DNA from: Abyssisolibacter fermentans
GTDB lineage: Bacteria > Bacillota > Clostridia > Tissierellales > MCWD3
Reading direction: 5' to 3'
Assembly (NCBI RefSeq): GCF_001559865.1
Contig: NZ_LOHE01000048.1
Coordinates: forward strand, 1-33,278
Length of the DNA stretch: 33,278 nt
Shown here: in pieces, positions 1 through 7,535 of the stretch
Position numbering within the stretch: the first letter of the stretch is position 1
Layout: every line of letters begins with the position of its first letter
The notes under the pieces: generated by a model
What the model was told of the DNA's origin: nothing
The model's database searches: none
Seen by the model: only the letters and a program-made list of their open reading frames with translations
Program-made: the position numbers and the translations under genes

Positions 1-44
1 TGCCTATATTTTTTCATCATTTTACAATCAAAAAAATATAGGCA
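1..44. repeat. 14-bp perfect inverted repeat at the window edge
   Basis: Arms at 1-14 and 31-44 (TGCCTATATTTTTT and its exact complement) enclose a 16-nt loop. It could be the terminator hairpin of a gene left of the window, but the U-rich part lies inside the stem, so the role is uncertain. Confidence 0.5.
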
Positions 45-146
45 TCTCCGAGTAAAAAAAATGTCTTGTATAGCTTCTATGCTAAGACTATGAATCGTAT
101 ATCCCTCAAAGATTACCCTAAATAACTTAATGACAAATCTACATAA

Positions 147-190
147 CTATAGTAAAACTATACTTATTCACGATTCAATCAAAAGGAACC
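147..190. repeat. Short partial copy of the accessory-region spacer repeat
   Basis: The string CTATAGTAAAACT, then a TTCACGA-type motif and AATCAAAAGGAAC, also occur in the spacer at 4000-4038. It appears to be a truncated copy of the repeat between the genes further right. Bases 45-208 otherwise hold nothing I can identify. Confidence 0.45.
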
Positions 191-208
191 TTCTCTATTG
201 ATTACTTA

Positions 209-1975
209 TTAATCAAGTATTATTTGATACAATTCATATTCACTAACTAACCCATTCTCATAATATATTTTTAACCCACTATAAAAATTCACTTGAATCT
301 CATTATTCCATTCATAACTGGATTTATATTCAACACATTCATCCCCCGAAAATCCTATATCTGGCTTTCCATATAAACTTTCAACCTTTTCAATAGTATC
401 TCCCACTTTTAACCCTCTTGGGGTCTTATAACTATCTGTAGTAACAAATATGCTTACCACTTCTCCACAAAATTCAGATATTTCCACACCATTAAATGTA
501 AAATAATCAGTATATTCAAAATCCTCTTTATCTCCACCAAGTGACTCGTATGCTTCTTCCATTTTCATCCCCAAAGCAGGACCTTCAATCAAAAATCCTT
601 CCTCATAAACCATTGGTTCTTTGTTAAGAAGGTTTGGATCATCATATTTAATAACATAATCTATATTTTCTATATTTATTTCTCCACTATCTAATTTAAT
701 AAAAACATTAATTTTTGCTAAATCGTTTAACATTACAGCATTGTTTTCTGCACTATAATCTGGTGGTCCCCAATAGTATTCAAGCATAATTATGTTGACT
801 TTATATGTAATATCTATATACCATTTATTATCAATTTTTACAACATTCCAGTCAGAATCTATTGATAATAATTCATTCTTGTCTTCTATATCCTTTGTAT
901 TATAAAAAACCCTTTCAGCTATAACATACTTTTCATTTGAATAGTAATCACCTATACTAATATCTAAGTTCAAATCATTGTTAGAAATACTGGCTTTAAT
1001 ACATTCTCTATAAAAATCAAATCCATTAATATCATATACTTTAACAAAATCATCATCTACAACTTTGAAAATATCCCTTTGCATGGCACCATCCCCTGCA
1101 CCATAAAGATATAATTCTAATTTACCATCATTTAAAAAATCTCCAATTTGAAAATCATCCACTGTTAAGTAACCTATAGCGTAGTTTCCTAATATATCTT
1201 TTGACTCAGAATCTAATACCAGCATTTTATACCATAATCCCATTTCATATAAAACTACTATTTCATTACCATCATTTTCAAAAATATCACTGTATATTTT
1301 TTTAGTTCTATTCACATAAATTTTCTTATCATCTATCTGTACATAGCTAACCTCTCCATCTTTGAATACTTCTATATTTATACCATTATTATACTCATAA
1401 GTATTAGTACTGTAGTTTTCTCTAAACGTATAATCGTGTCCATACTTATCAATTAATACATTTAATGAATAATCATCGGCAAGTATTATATCTAAAAATA
1501 AATCTTTATATTTTTTATCTATAAACAACAATTCACCTTTTTCACTTTTAATCCTAGCATTACTATCTTCATTTGTTTCCTTACAATTCCAACTAGATAT
1601 CCATCCTATCACTCCGAAATCTGAATATACCTTATACCAAATTCTATTCTGTTCATCCTTGCCTTCATCAATCACCTCATATATGCTATCTTTGTATACT
1701 TTACTTATTATTTCGCTATTAGTAGTTTTATCTTCACGAACATTTAACACTTCTACTATGACTTTAACTTTCTTTTTTTCCTCTACTTCTTTTGTATTCA
1801 TTATATCTTTTTCATTATTATTTATAATATTACTATCTTTATTTTCTTCATCTAAATTCATTCCATCTTCTTCACTACCTATATCTACATTCTGTATGTC
1901 ATTATCATTTTTTGAACAAGCAAATATCATTAAACAACACAAAACTAATAAAAAGACTATTAAAAATTTCTTCAT
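209..1975 (-). CDS. Lipoprotein with a bacterial SH3 domain
   Basis: A 588-residue predicted lipoprotein. Residues 1-20 are a signal peptide ending in a lipobox-like IFAC-S, so Cys20 should be lipidated and the protein held on the outer face of the membrane. An acidic Asn/Asp/Glu/Lys-rich linker (20-70) follows. Residues about 70-130 form an SH3b-type domain (VLNVRE near the start, WYKVYSDFGVIGWIS near the end), a fold that usually binds peptidoglycan or protein ligands. The remaining 450 residues have no motif I recognise; they contain many Asp, Tyr and Asn residues and a repeat-like GDTIEKVESLYGKPD segment typical of small secreted Gram-positive domains. The ATG start has an AAGGAG about 13 nt upstream and a nearer AAGG. 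It is the last gene of the co-oriented accessory group. Role unknown; cell-envelope sensing or binding is a guess. Confidence 0.8.
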   Translation of the reverse strand: MKKFLIVFLLVLCCLMIFACSKNDNDIQNVDIGSEEDGMNLDEENKDSNIINNNEKDIMNTKEVEEKKKVKVIVEVLNVREDKTTNSEIISKVYKDSIYEVIDEGKDEQNRIWYKVYSDFGVIGWISSWNCKETNEDSNARIKSEKGELLFIDKKYKDLFLDIILADDYSLNVLIDKYGHDYTFRENYSTNTYEYNNGINIEVFKDGEVSYVQIDDKKIYVNRTKKIYSDIFENDGNEIVVLYEMGLWYKMLVLDSESKDILGNYAIGYLTVDDFQIGDFLNDGKLELYLYGAGDGAMQRDIFKVVDDDFVKVYDINGFDFYRECIKASISNNDLNLDISIGDYYSNEKYVIAERVFYNTKDIEDKNELLSIDSDWNVVKIDNKWYIDITYKVNIIMLEYYWGPPDYSAENNAVMLNDLAKINVFIKLDSGEINIENIDYVIKYDDPNLLNKEPMVYEEGFLIEGPALGMKMEEAYESLGGDKEDFEYTDYFTFNGVEISEFCGEVVSIFVTTDSYKTPRGLKVGDTIEKVESLYGKPDIGFSGDECVEYKSSYEWNNEIQVNFYSGLKIYYENGLVSEYELYQIILD

Positions 1976-2081
1976 TTCCTTATCTCCTTGTACACTTAAT
2001 ACTTCATTTTTAACATCTCAAATGAAAGTTATTTTTTCATTTTCATCTTAATTTGCACATTTTATTATTTTAATTCACGAA

Positions 2082-2167
2082 GTTCTTAACCTTAGAAGAA
2101 GGTACTCATGCACTGCCAAGCGCTAATGTGCTGACGGACACGCTTAGGTTGAGGAAAGTGTAAGAAC
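2082..2167. repeat. Imperfect inverted-repeat spacer
   Basis: GTTCTTA at 2082-2088 is complementary to TAAGAAC at 2161-2167, with further partial pairing inside (AAGCG near 2120 against CGCTT near 2142). TTCACGAA lies just outside the left arm (2074-2081), the motif that marks the other spacers of this region. It is more GC-rich than the flanks and has no reading frame. It could be a folded repeat element or a leader hairpin. Confidence 0.4.
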
Positions 2168-2256
2168 TTACCCATGAATATGATTCCTGAACGAATGTCA
2201 ACACATTGCTAGATGTAGTTGGAACATTCATCTATGAAGTCGAACCCAATTAATAA

Positions 2257-2793
2257 TTATGCTTCTTTTGTGTAGCTTAAATAATCAGCTTTTAATAATT
2301 CATAATCTACTGAAGATTGAAGTTCACCAAGTTGATTTTTCCACGAATCATAATTAATTTTTACTTGTTTAAAACCTATTTTTTCATATACGTGTTGTGC
2401 TCTTTTATTATTCAAGTTTGTATCAAGAATAATCTTTTCAAATTTATAATCTTCAAATAAACTTCTTATAAACATTCTTAAAATGATTGTCCCTAATCCC
2501 TTCTCCTGTTTAGTAAAGTCGCAAATCTTAATACCTATCTCTACAGTTTTTGAACCTTTATTTCTGTATGACATCTCTCCAATAAGTTGTTTTTCGTATT
2601 CTATTATCAATCTTCTACCTTTTTGATCAGTGTCACTCTTTAGTTGATTTTCTATCTTTTCAACAGTTGTTCCTAAACCATTGGGAAATCCTGCATGAGA
2701 CATTATCTCTCCATCATTCCACCATTTACATAGAATTTTTGCATCACTTGATATTACATCTCGAATTAATATATTGTCTTTTTTTAAACGCAA
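2257..2793 (-). CDS. GNAT-family N-acetyltransferase (RimJ/RimL-like)
   Basis: A 178-residue protein of the acetyl-CoA-dependent GNAT fold. It has the RimJ/RimL/SpeG-type opening (LIRDVISSDAKILCKWWND), a central strand IGEMSYRN, the acetyl-CoA loop region IGIKICDFTKQEKGLGT and the late ILDTNLNNKRAQHVYEKIGF signature. Length fits the family. The substrate cannot be read; members modify ribosomal protein N-termini, polyamines or antibiotics. I chose the TTG at 2793 because GAGG lies 8 nt upstream; a GTG at 2802 is possible but sits inside that ribosome site. It follows the HNH gene by about 70 bp and has no promoter I can identify, so the two may be cotranscribed. Confidence 0.85.
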   Translation of the reverse strand: MRLKKDNILIRDVISSDAKILCKWWNDGEIMSHAGFPNGLGTTVEKIENQLKSDTDQKGRRLIIEYEKQLIGEMSYRNKGSKTVEIGIKICDFTKQEKGLGTIILRMFIRSLFEDYKFEKIILDTNLNNKRAQHVYEKIGFKQVKINYDSWKNQLGELQSSVDYELLKADYLSYTKEA

Positions 2794-2833
2794 TTGCTTC
2801 ACCTCACAAAATAATTAATTCTTGTAATGAATT

Positions 2834-2849
2834 AAAAGAACCGTCCCTG
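2834..2849. repeat. 16-nt motif shared with the inverted repeat at 33,176-33,233
   Basis: AAAAGAACCGTCCCTG occurs here and, identically, at 33212-33227 in the right arm of the perfect inverted repeat near the window end. Here it lies alone in the spacer between the GNAT and HNH genes. It is probably a decayed copy of a dispersed palindromic repeat. Confidence 0.55.
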
Positions 2850-2863
2850 ATGATTTACATTCT

Positions 2864-3844
2864 TTATTCACTTATTTGTTCAATTCCTGTTCTGTGAGCT
2901 ATATTTTTTCTTATCTCTTTCACTTTATTAAAGTTTTTTCTAGCAATTTCAAGTTTAATAAGGAGCATAGAGTCATTGCTCTCTTCTATCCGTTTTGCAT
3001 TTTTTAAGACTAAATCATTAATTTCTGAGTACCATCCTAGTTCTTCTAAGGATCTAATTTGCCACCATAAATCGTCTTCTTCAGCTGACTTTTTTAACGC
3101 TAATTCAAATAATTTTTCAATTAATCCTTCTTCTACAAGTTCTTTAAGATAGTATGCAGCAGAAAATATGTTTTCATTTCCAAGATTTTCTTTTACGTCT
3201 AATATATAATTTTCTGTAGCTTCTTTATACCTCCCAATATCGTTCAATAACCGTGCTCTTTGAGACCAATTCTTATTTTCCAAGTATATATCTAGTTGTT
3301 GATTAATTGTATTTTCAGGAATTAAGTCTGCCCTATTTTGTAATGCCCGTAAAAAACATATACTTCCTTCTGATACTCCGTTTGATATAGCGATTTCAAT
3401 ATATTTATCTCTCAATTCATAATTTCCAATTGAAGAATAGTGAATTGCAAGCATTATGTATTGTTCATTCTCTCTATATATTTCTGCAAGTGATGTTGCA
3501 AGTTCAATATCAACTTTCTCATTTGTCATTTTATTACCATCGAATTTTAATTCATAACTTGCTCTTTTTTCGGCAACTTTATTATTCCAATCATCTCTAT
3601 AAAGAATAATTTGTTCGGAATTAAGTTTACGACCAAATCCGCCCTTAATCATTGTTTCATTATGACAATCCAAACACAAAACTGATAGATTTTTAATATC
3701 ATTGTTCTCTGGATTTTCATCAATATGATGAATTTGAACTGGTTTTCCAGGCGTACGACAAACACAACATGTCCTATCTGCAAAAAATAGCACTCGTGCA
3801 GCTATATCAGTTGGTATTTGCTTTCTAACTTTATTCTTAATCAA
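2864..3844 (-). CDS. HNH endonuclease-domain protein with a helical repeat tail
   Basis: A 326-residue protein. Residues 1-75 carry an HNH nuclease domain: zinc-binding CxxC pairs at about Cys26/Cys29 and Cys57/Cys60, the catalytic His pair at about 39-40 (QIHHIDENP), an Asn near 52, and a final HNE. All key residues are present, so DNA cleavage or nicking is plausible. Residues 105-315 are a chain of short amphipathic helices (for example IYRENEQYIMLAIHYSSIG and NDIGRYKEATENYILD) that look like TPR or Sel1-type solenoid repeats. The TTG at 3844 is preferred because GAGG lies 8 nt before it, the same layout as the GNAT gene. HNH-plus-solenoid proteins occur among defence and mobile-element genes, but no partner gene is visible, so the role is open. 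Confidence 0.8.
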   Translation of the reverse strand: MIKNKVRKQIPTDIAARVLFFADRTCCVCRTPGKPVQIHHIDENPENNDIKNLSVLCLDCHNETMIKGGFGRKLNSEQIILYRDDWNNKVAEKRASYELKFDGNKMTNEKVDIELATSLAEIYRENEQYIMLAIHYSSIGNYELRDKYIEIAISNGVSEGSICFLRALQNRADLIPENTINQQLDIYLENKNWSQRARLLNDIGRYKEATENYILDVKENLGNENIFSAAYYLKELVEEGLIEKLFELALKKSAEEDDLWWQIRSLEELGWYSEINDLVLKNAKRIEESNDSMLLIKLEIARKNFNKVKEIRKNIAHRTGIEQISE

Positions 3845-3917
3845 AATTATCACCTCTTAATTATTTCAATTTTGCTCTAATGTACTACCAAATACAAATA
3901 AGAGTAATTGGTATGTT

Positions 3918-4038
3918 GCCTAACTTTTATATTCACGAATAATAGTTCGTGAATACTACTAATATTATAACGATTTACGAACTTTGATTCGTGAATTCTC
4001 CTATAGTAAAACTCTCCCTATTTTAAATCAAAAGGAAC
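3918..4038. repeat. Spacer repeat A with two TTCACGAA/TTCGTGAA hairpins
   Basis: Two tandem hairpins: TTCACGAA (3932-3939) with TTCGTGAA (3946-3953), and TTTACGAA (3974-3981) with TTCGTGAA (3988-3995). On the minus strand the left edge reads GTTAGGC (3918-3924), about 75 bp before the HNH gene start. The same architecture is present at 5191 and, with one hairpin lost, at 6494. Confidence 0.7.
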
Positions 4039-4067
4039 AGACCTTTATGATTTAAAAAATAATTAAC

Positions 4068-4160
4068 TGTTGAGCATATCTCTTATCTTTTCGACTGATG
4101 ATGCCCAACATTCGCTATGAGTGGTTTGCTAAACCTCGATCAGTGGGAATCCTACCCACT
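4068..4160. repeat. Two small inverted repeats in the long spacer
   Basis: TGTTGAGCA (4068-4076) pairs with TGCCCAACA (4102-4110) apart from one G-T, and AGTGGG (4142-4147) pairs with CCCACT (4155-4160). The spacer 3854-4232 holds repeat A and these structures and no gene. Confidence 0.4.
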
Positions 4161-4232
4161 ATAAAATGTATAAAATCTGCCTTTATCTCGGTTCACCATA
4201 GAGAACGGAAAAATTTTGTTATATGCCGTTAA

Positions 4233-5156
4233 TTACGGAACTAGCTCATTAAATTCATGTACAAAATCTTTTGATAAACAATCTCCATACTTAACTACTA
4301 ATTCTTGTAAAAAAAGAAAATATACAAATAAATCTTTACTATTTTCAATCTCTGTAAATTGAGAAAATAACTTTGGAGATTTTTTTGACATTATTAATTT
4401 TATTATTATTGAACCAAAATGAAATACTTCATCTATTATATACATCATATGTTGAGGAGTATGTGTGCTAATATGTCCCAACAAGTTAACACTTAACTTC
4501 CCCTTGTATTTAATTGATGGAATTAAGTTAGAACGAAATATTGTTGATGAACTAAGATGTACTGAATCAGATAAAATGCTTTTAACTTTCTTTCTTTGAG
4601 ATAAATAGTATTTCATTTCTACATCATCAATTCCTGCTATATTAATTACTTGTCTTATTTTATTATTTATCTTTCCATACGCTATTTTCTTTTTCCAAAA
4701 CTCTTTACTACATATTTCATCTCCAGGTACAATGAAATCTTCAAATGCTTCATCATACAAAGAAACCAAAGCGATATCGACACATTCAAGAAATGTTCTG
4801 CTAAGTAATCTTGCATTATCTTCATGTCCAATACTTAGCAATTCTTTTATTCCTAAAAGTAATGATGTTAACTTACCACAAATTAAAGAAAATGCAGGTG
4901 ATTGATTTTCTTTATCATAATTAAAGCACTCAAAAGATTTTTTATGTAATAGGTACATAAATTCTATAGAGATATCAAATATATATGACCATAAATACAA
5001 CTCCTTATCCAAAAACATTTTACATTCTAGAAATATTTCATTTTTTTCATCTCTTAAATTAATTCTTTCCAAATGACTGTTGTCTTCAATTTGAACTTTT
5101 TCCCAAATTAAATTAATTTCTTCTTTCAAAGTATCTGTATATTGGTATTTATGCAT
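4233..5156 (-). CDS. Conserved-looking hypothetical protein, mostly helical
   Basis: I do not recognise this 307-residue protein with confidence. It is almost entirely predicted helix, with no signal peptide or membrane segment. The middle (about 95-130: LLGIKELLSIGHEDNARLL followed by SRTFLECVDIAL) resembles the DUF5677-type pattern of an Arg/Ser-rich helix before acidic residues, and a VHLSSSTIF segment follows at about 200. That family has no established function. The start is the ATG at 5156, with GGAGG 7 nt upstream. It stands alone between two long repeat-bearing spacers, so it is probably transcribed by itself. Codon use and AT content match the neighbours. Confidence 0.7.
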   Translation of the reverse strand: MHKYQYTDTLKEEINLIWEKVQIEDNSHLERINLRDEKNEIFLECKMFLDKELYLWSYIFDISIEFMYLLHKKSFECFNYDKENQSPAFSLICGKLTSLLLGIKELLSIGHEDNARLLSRTFLECVDIALVSLYDEAFEDFIVPGDEICSKEFWKKKIAYGKINNKIRQVINIAGIDDVEMKYYLSQRKKVKSILSDSVHLSSSTIFRSNLIPSIKYKGKLSVNLLGHISTHTPQHMMYIIDEVFHFGSIIIKLIMSKKSPKLFSQFTEIENSKDLFVYFLFLQELVVKYGDCLSKDFVHEFNELVP

Positions 5157-5190
5157 TTCCAATCCTCCTAATCATACTGAAAATTAATGT

Positions 5191-5515
5191 TAGGTAACTC
5201 TTACTTTCACGCACCACAGTTCGTGAATACTACTAATATAATAAGAATTTTATAAACTTTGATTCGTGAAATCTCCTGTATTAGAACTCCCCTACTTAAT
5301 CATTTATCCAATGAACTTTATAACTTTCTAAGACTATTTTTTTAACATTTATATTTATCTCCGTAGTGTTTTAACTTGAATATCGTCAGACTTCCTGTGC
5401 TCTATCAATCTGATATAGAGTTAAACATTGTAAGAGAACCTGTAATAATATTGTTTTCTTATTTTCCATAATAGTAAACGTTTATCTTTTACTGTTAATA
5501 TTGACTACTTTTTAA
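5191..5515. repeat. Spacer repeat B (about 325 bp)
   Basis: Homologous along most of its length to repeat C (6491-6775): shared blocks include TTTATCCAATGAACTTT, TTCTATCAATCT-type, AATAATATTGT and TTATTTTCCA-AATAGTAAA. It has both hairpins seen in repeat A (TTCACG 5206-5211 with TTCGTGAA 5220-5227; second TTCGTGAA 5263-5270). It lies 35 bp upstream of the gene at 4233-5156. The rest of the spacer (5516-5614) shows nothing except TAACGGCA on the minus strand near 5566, also found after the 4233-5156 gene. Confidence 0.75.
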
Positions 5516-5614
5516 ATACTTGTACCATGTTTTATTAGTATTTTTTTGTGTGTTTTTACGCAGTCTGCCGTTACTATTACGTTAAATACATGGTAGGTAA
5601 TTGTAAGCCTTATG

Positions 5615-6454
5615 TTATTTGGGAGCTATTGTATATGGTATTTCGTTTGTTATTAAACTCGGTGAAACTGCATATATTAGTAAATATGATATTACAGCTA
5701 AAATAATAAATAGAGTTATATAAGTAAAAATTTTTTCAAAATGCTTGTAGTTTTTCAATGTTTTTTTTATTGCACTGAATTTCTCCATTTCACTAATTTT
5801 TTGCATAACTATAACTTTAAGTTTACTGAAAAGATAGTCTAGCAAAACATTAAAAAGAATAGCAATAAATATTATAAATATAAATATAAATAAGTATTTT
5901 CTAACTATTTCTGTCCTAATATTTCTTCCTAACTTTATGTCTTGGACACCTTCAATTATTCCATTTAATTTAATACCTACCTCTGTTTTTGCACTATAAA
6001 TAATCTGTATAGTAGCACCATCATTTCTTTCTAAAATATCAAAATTTATTAGTAGTTTATTTGTGGCTATTGGAGTTAAATTAAATTTGGTCACTTCTCT
6101 GGACATGTTCAGTATCCTAAAATCAAGTATTTCAGCTGACTCATTATCAATCTCTAGTATTATATCTTGTAAAACATCATCTTTCCTAATTGCTTGTTTC
6201 CCAGTATTCCAAAAATAAACTCTATTTGCATAAATATTATTCACAATTTGTTCTCCATCTTGCTTAAATACTTTTATAGGTGCCATTGATAAATTTTTTG
6301 CATTTAGTATCTGTGTAACTGCAGGGTCAACCGCAAAAACGGGTTGTTTTTCGCTTATTGACTGAGTATACCAATAATAAGCTAAAAACAAACTTATAAT
6401 TGTTATTATAAGAGATACAATACTTATAAAATTTTTTTTAAAATATTTCCGCAT
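5615..6454 (-). CDS. Membrane protein with an extracytoplasmic beta-type domain
   Basis: A 279-residue protein of unknown function. A membrane helix near the N-terminus (about 8-28, FISIVSLIITIISLFLAYYWY) is followed by about 150 residues predicted outside the cell. These are mostly short strands, for example VYFWNTGKQAIRKDDVLQDI and ATIQIIYSAKTEVGIKLNG, resembling an Ig-like or transglutaminase-associated fold. A second helix (about 187-208) leads to a charged loop, and a third hydrophobic stretch (about 243-265) lies near the C-terminus. There are no catalytic motifs. The 'WNTGKQAI' segment is common in small uncharacterised membrane proteins of mobile regions. ATG start with AGGAGAG upstream. 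Repeat C lies immediately upstream. Confidence 0.7.
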   Translation of the reverse strand: MRKYFKKNFISIVSLIITIISLFLAYYWYTQSISEKQPVFAVDPAVTQILNAKNLSMAPIKVFKQDGEQIVNNIYANRVYFWNTGKQAIRKDDVLQDIILEIDNESAEILDFRILNMSREVTKFNLTPIATNKLLINFDILERNDGATIQIIYSAKTEVGIKLNGIIEGVQDIKLGRNIRTEIVRKYLFIFIFIIFIAILFNVLLDYLFSKLKVIVMQKISEMEKFSAIKKTLKNYKHFEKIFTYITLFIILAVISYLLIYAVSPSLITNEIPYTIAPK

Positions 6455-6490
6455 AATTTCTCTCCTATCTCTTTTTATTAAAGGCGCTAT

Positions 6491-6775
6491 GTCACCTAAC
6501 TCTTACATTCACAAACCAAAATCGTGAAATCCTCCTGTAGTAAACCCCCCTTAATTCACTATTTTATCCAATGAACTTTGTATCTTTCTAAAACTATTTT
6601 TTAACATTAAATATATCTCCATAGTATTTGTCTTGATAGTCGTCAACCTTCCTATGTTCTATCAATCTAATATATAGTTAACCATTGCAAGCCAACCTTC
6701 AATAATATTGTACTCTTATTTTCCACAATAGTAAATAGTTTGCTTTTAACTATGAATATTGGTCAATTTTCTATT
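6491..6775. repeat. Spacer repeat C (about 285 bp)
   Basis: A second copy of repeat B, shorter by about 40 bp because one of the two TTCACG hairpins is missing, as expected from recombination between the two hairpin copies. On the minus strand it begins with GTTAGGT (6494-6500), 40 bp from the start of the membrane-protein gene. The spacer 6455-6928 holds this repeat and the promoter of the SEC-C gene. Confidence 0.75.
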
Positions 6776-6884
6776 TTCATACTTTGTAGATCGAGTAGCT
6801 TGCAAAATTATACTATCCACAATTCAAAACGCATACAATTTCCATGTATATAAAAAACTAAATCTAGCATTGAATATCCAATTA

Positions 6885-6893
6885 TGATATAAT
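6885..6893 (+). promoter_or_regulatory. Extended -10 promoter of the SEC-C gene
   Basis: TGATATAAT (6885-6893) is a perfect extended -10 element (TGnTATAAT). No good -35 box stands at the right distance, which extended -10 promoters tolerate. Initiation would fall near 6900, about 30 nt before the chosen start codon. Confidence 0.6.
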
Positions 6894-6928
6894 TACAAAA
6901 GATTATGATAAACGAAAGGATGAAGTTT

Positions 6929-7432
6929 ATGACTTTGTTTGAACAATGGAATGAATTAGCTAATAAGGAAAGATCTAAGGATGAGTCTACGAAGTTTTGG
7001 CAAGATTACCTTATGCAAGAACAAACAATTTATGAGAGTATATTAGAAAATAAGGATAATAAAGTAGAAGGAACTCCTGCTCAATTAGCTGAAAAATATG
7101 ATATAGATGCTGTTACTTTTCTAGGCTTTTTAGATGGAATTAATTCTAGCTTAGAAGATGAAATTGACTTAAATGCATTAACAGAAGATTCACCTATATG
7201 TCTTAACATTAATTTTGAAAAGCTTTATTATAACATGTTAGCTGCAAAAGCTCCTTGGCTTTTTAATTTAGATCAATGGAAAGATATTTTGGATGAAAAA
7301 ACAAGAAAACAAATTAAAAAAGATTACAATAAGACTCAGATAGTTGTAAAAGGTAAAAAAATAGGACGTAACGAACCTTGTCCTTGTGGAAGTGGTAAGA
7401 AATATAAAAAATGCTGTGGTAAAGACTGCTAG
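6929..7432 (+). CDS. SEC-C motif protein
   Basis: A 167-residue cytoplasmic protein ending in a SEC-C zinc motif ([19 protein letters not shown]), the metal-binding motif first known from the SecA C-terminus, where it contacts SecB or ribosomes. The first 130 residues are a helical domain rich in acidic and aromatic residues, typical of stand-alone clostridial SEC-C proteins whose role is unknown. The ATG at 6929 is preferred because AAAGGA lies 8 nt upstream; in-frame ATGs at 6905 and 6920 lack a proper ribosome site. Its own extended -10 promoter and the downstream terminator suggest a single-gene transcript, convergent with pyruvate carboxylase. Confidence 0.85.
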   Translation: MTLFEQWNELANKERSKDESTKFWQDYLMQEQTIYESILENKDNKVEGTPAQLAEKYDIDAVTFLGFLDGINSSLEDEIDLNALTEDSPICLNINFEKLYYNMLAAKAPWLFNLDQWKDILDEKTRKQIKKDYNKTQIVVKGKKIGRNEPCPCGSGKKYKKCCGKDC

Positions 7433-7463
7433 TAGCATTTATAATTAAATGAGGATATAACTA

Positions 7464-7513
7464 AAACAGTGTTTACATATTTGTATAACAACAATATGTA
7501 AACACTGTTTTTT
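7464..7513. terminator. Bidirectional terminator between SEC-C and pyruvate carboxylase genes
   Basis: A perfect 17-bp stem (7464-7480 with 7494-7510) has a 13-nt loop, A-rich on the left and T-rich on the right. It can end both convergent transcripts. Confidence 0.9.
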
Positions 7514-7535
7514 AATATATATATTTTTTTATATC

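Noticed and set aside
3918-6775. Calling the spacers bona fide integron attC sites
   Set aside because: Only two of three carry a GTTRRRY core, the matching RYYYAAC arm is not evident at the right distance, and no integrase is visible. Kept only as a hypothesis.
3918-6775. CRISPR array
   Set aside because: The repeats are few, long, of unequal spacing and contain genes between them; no regular repeat-spacer pattern and no cas genes.
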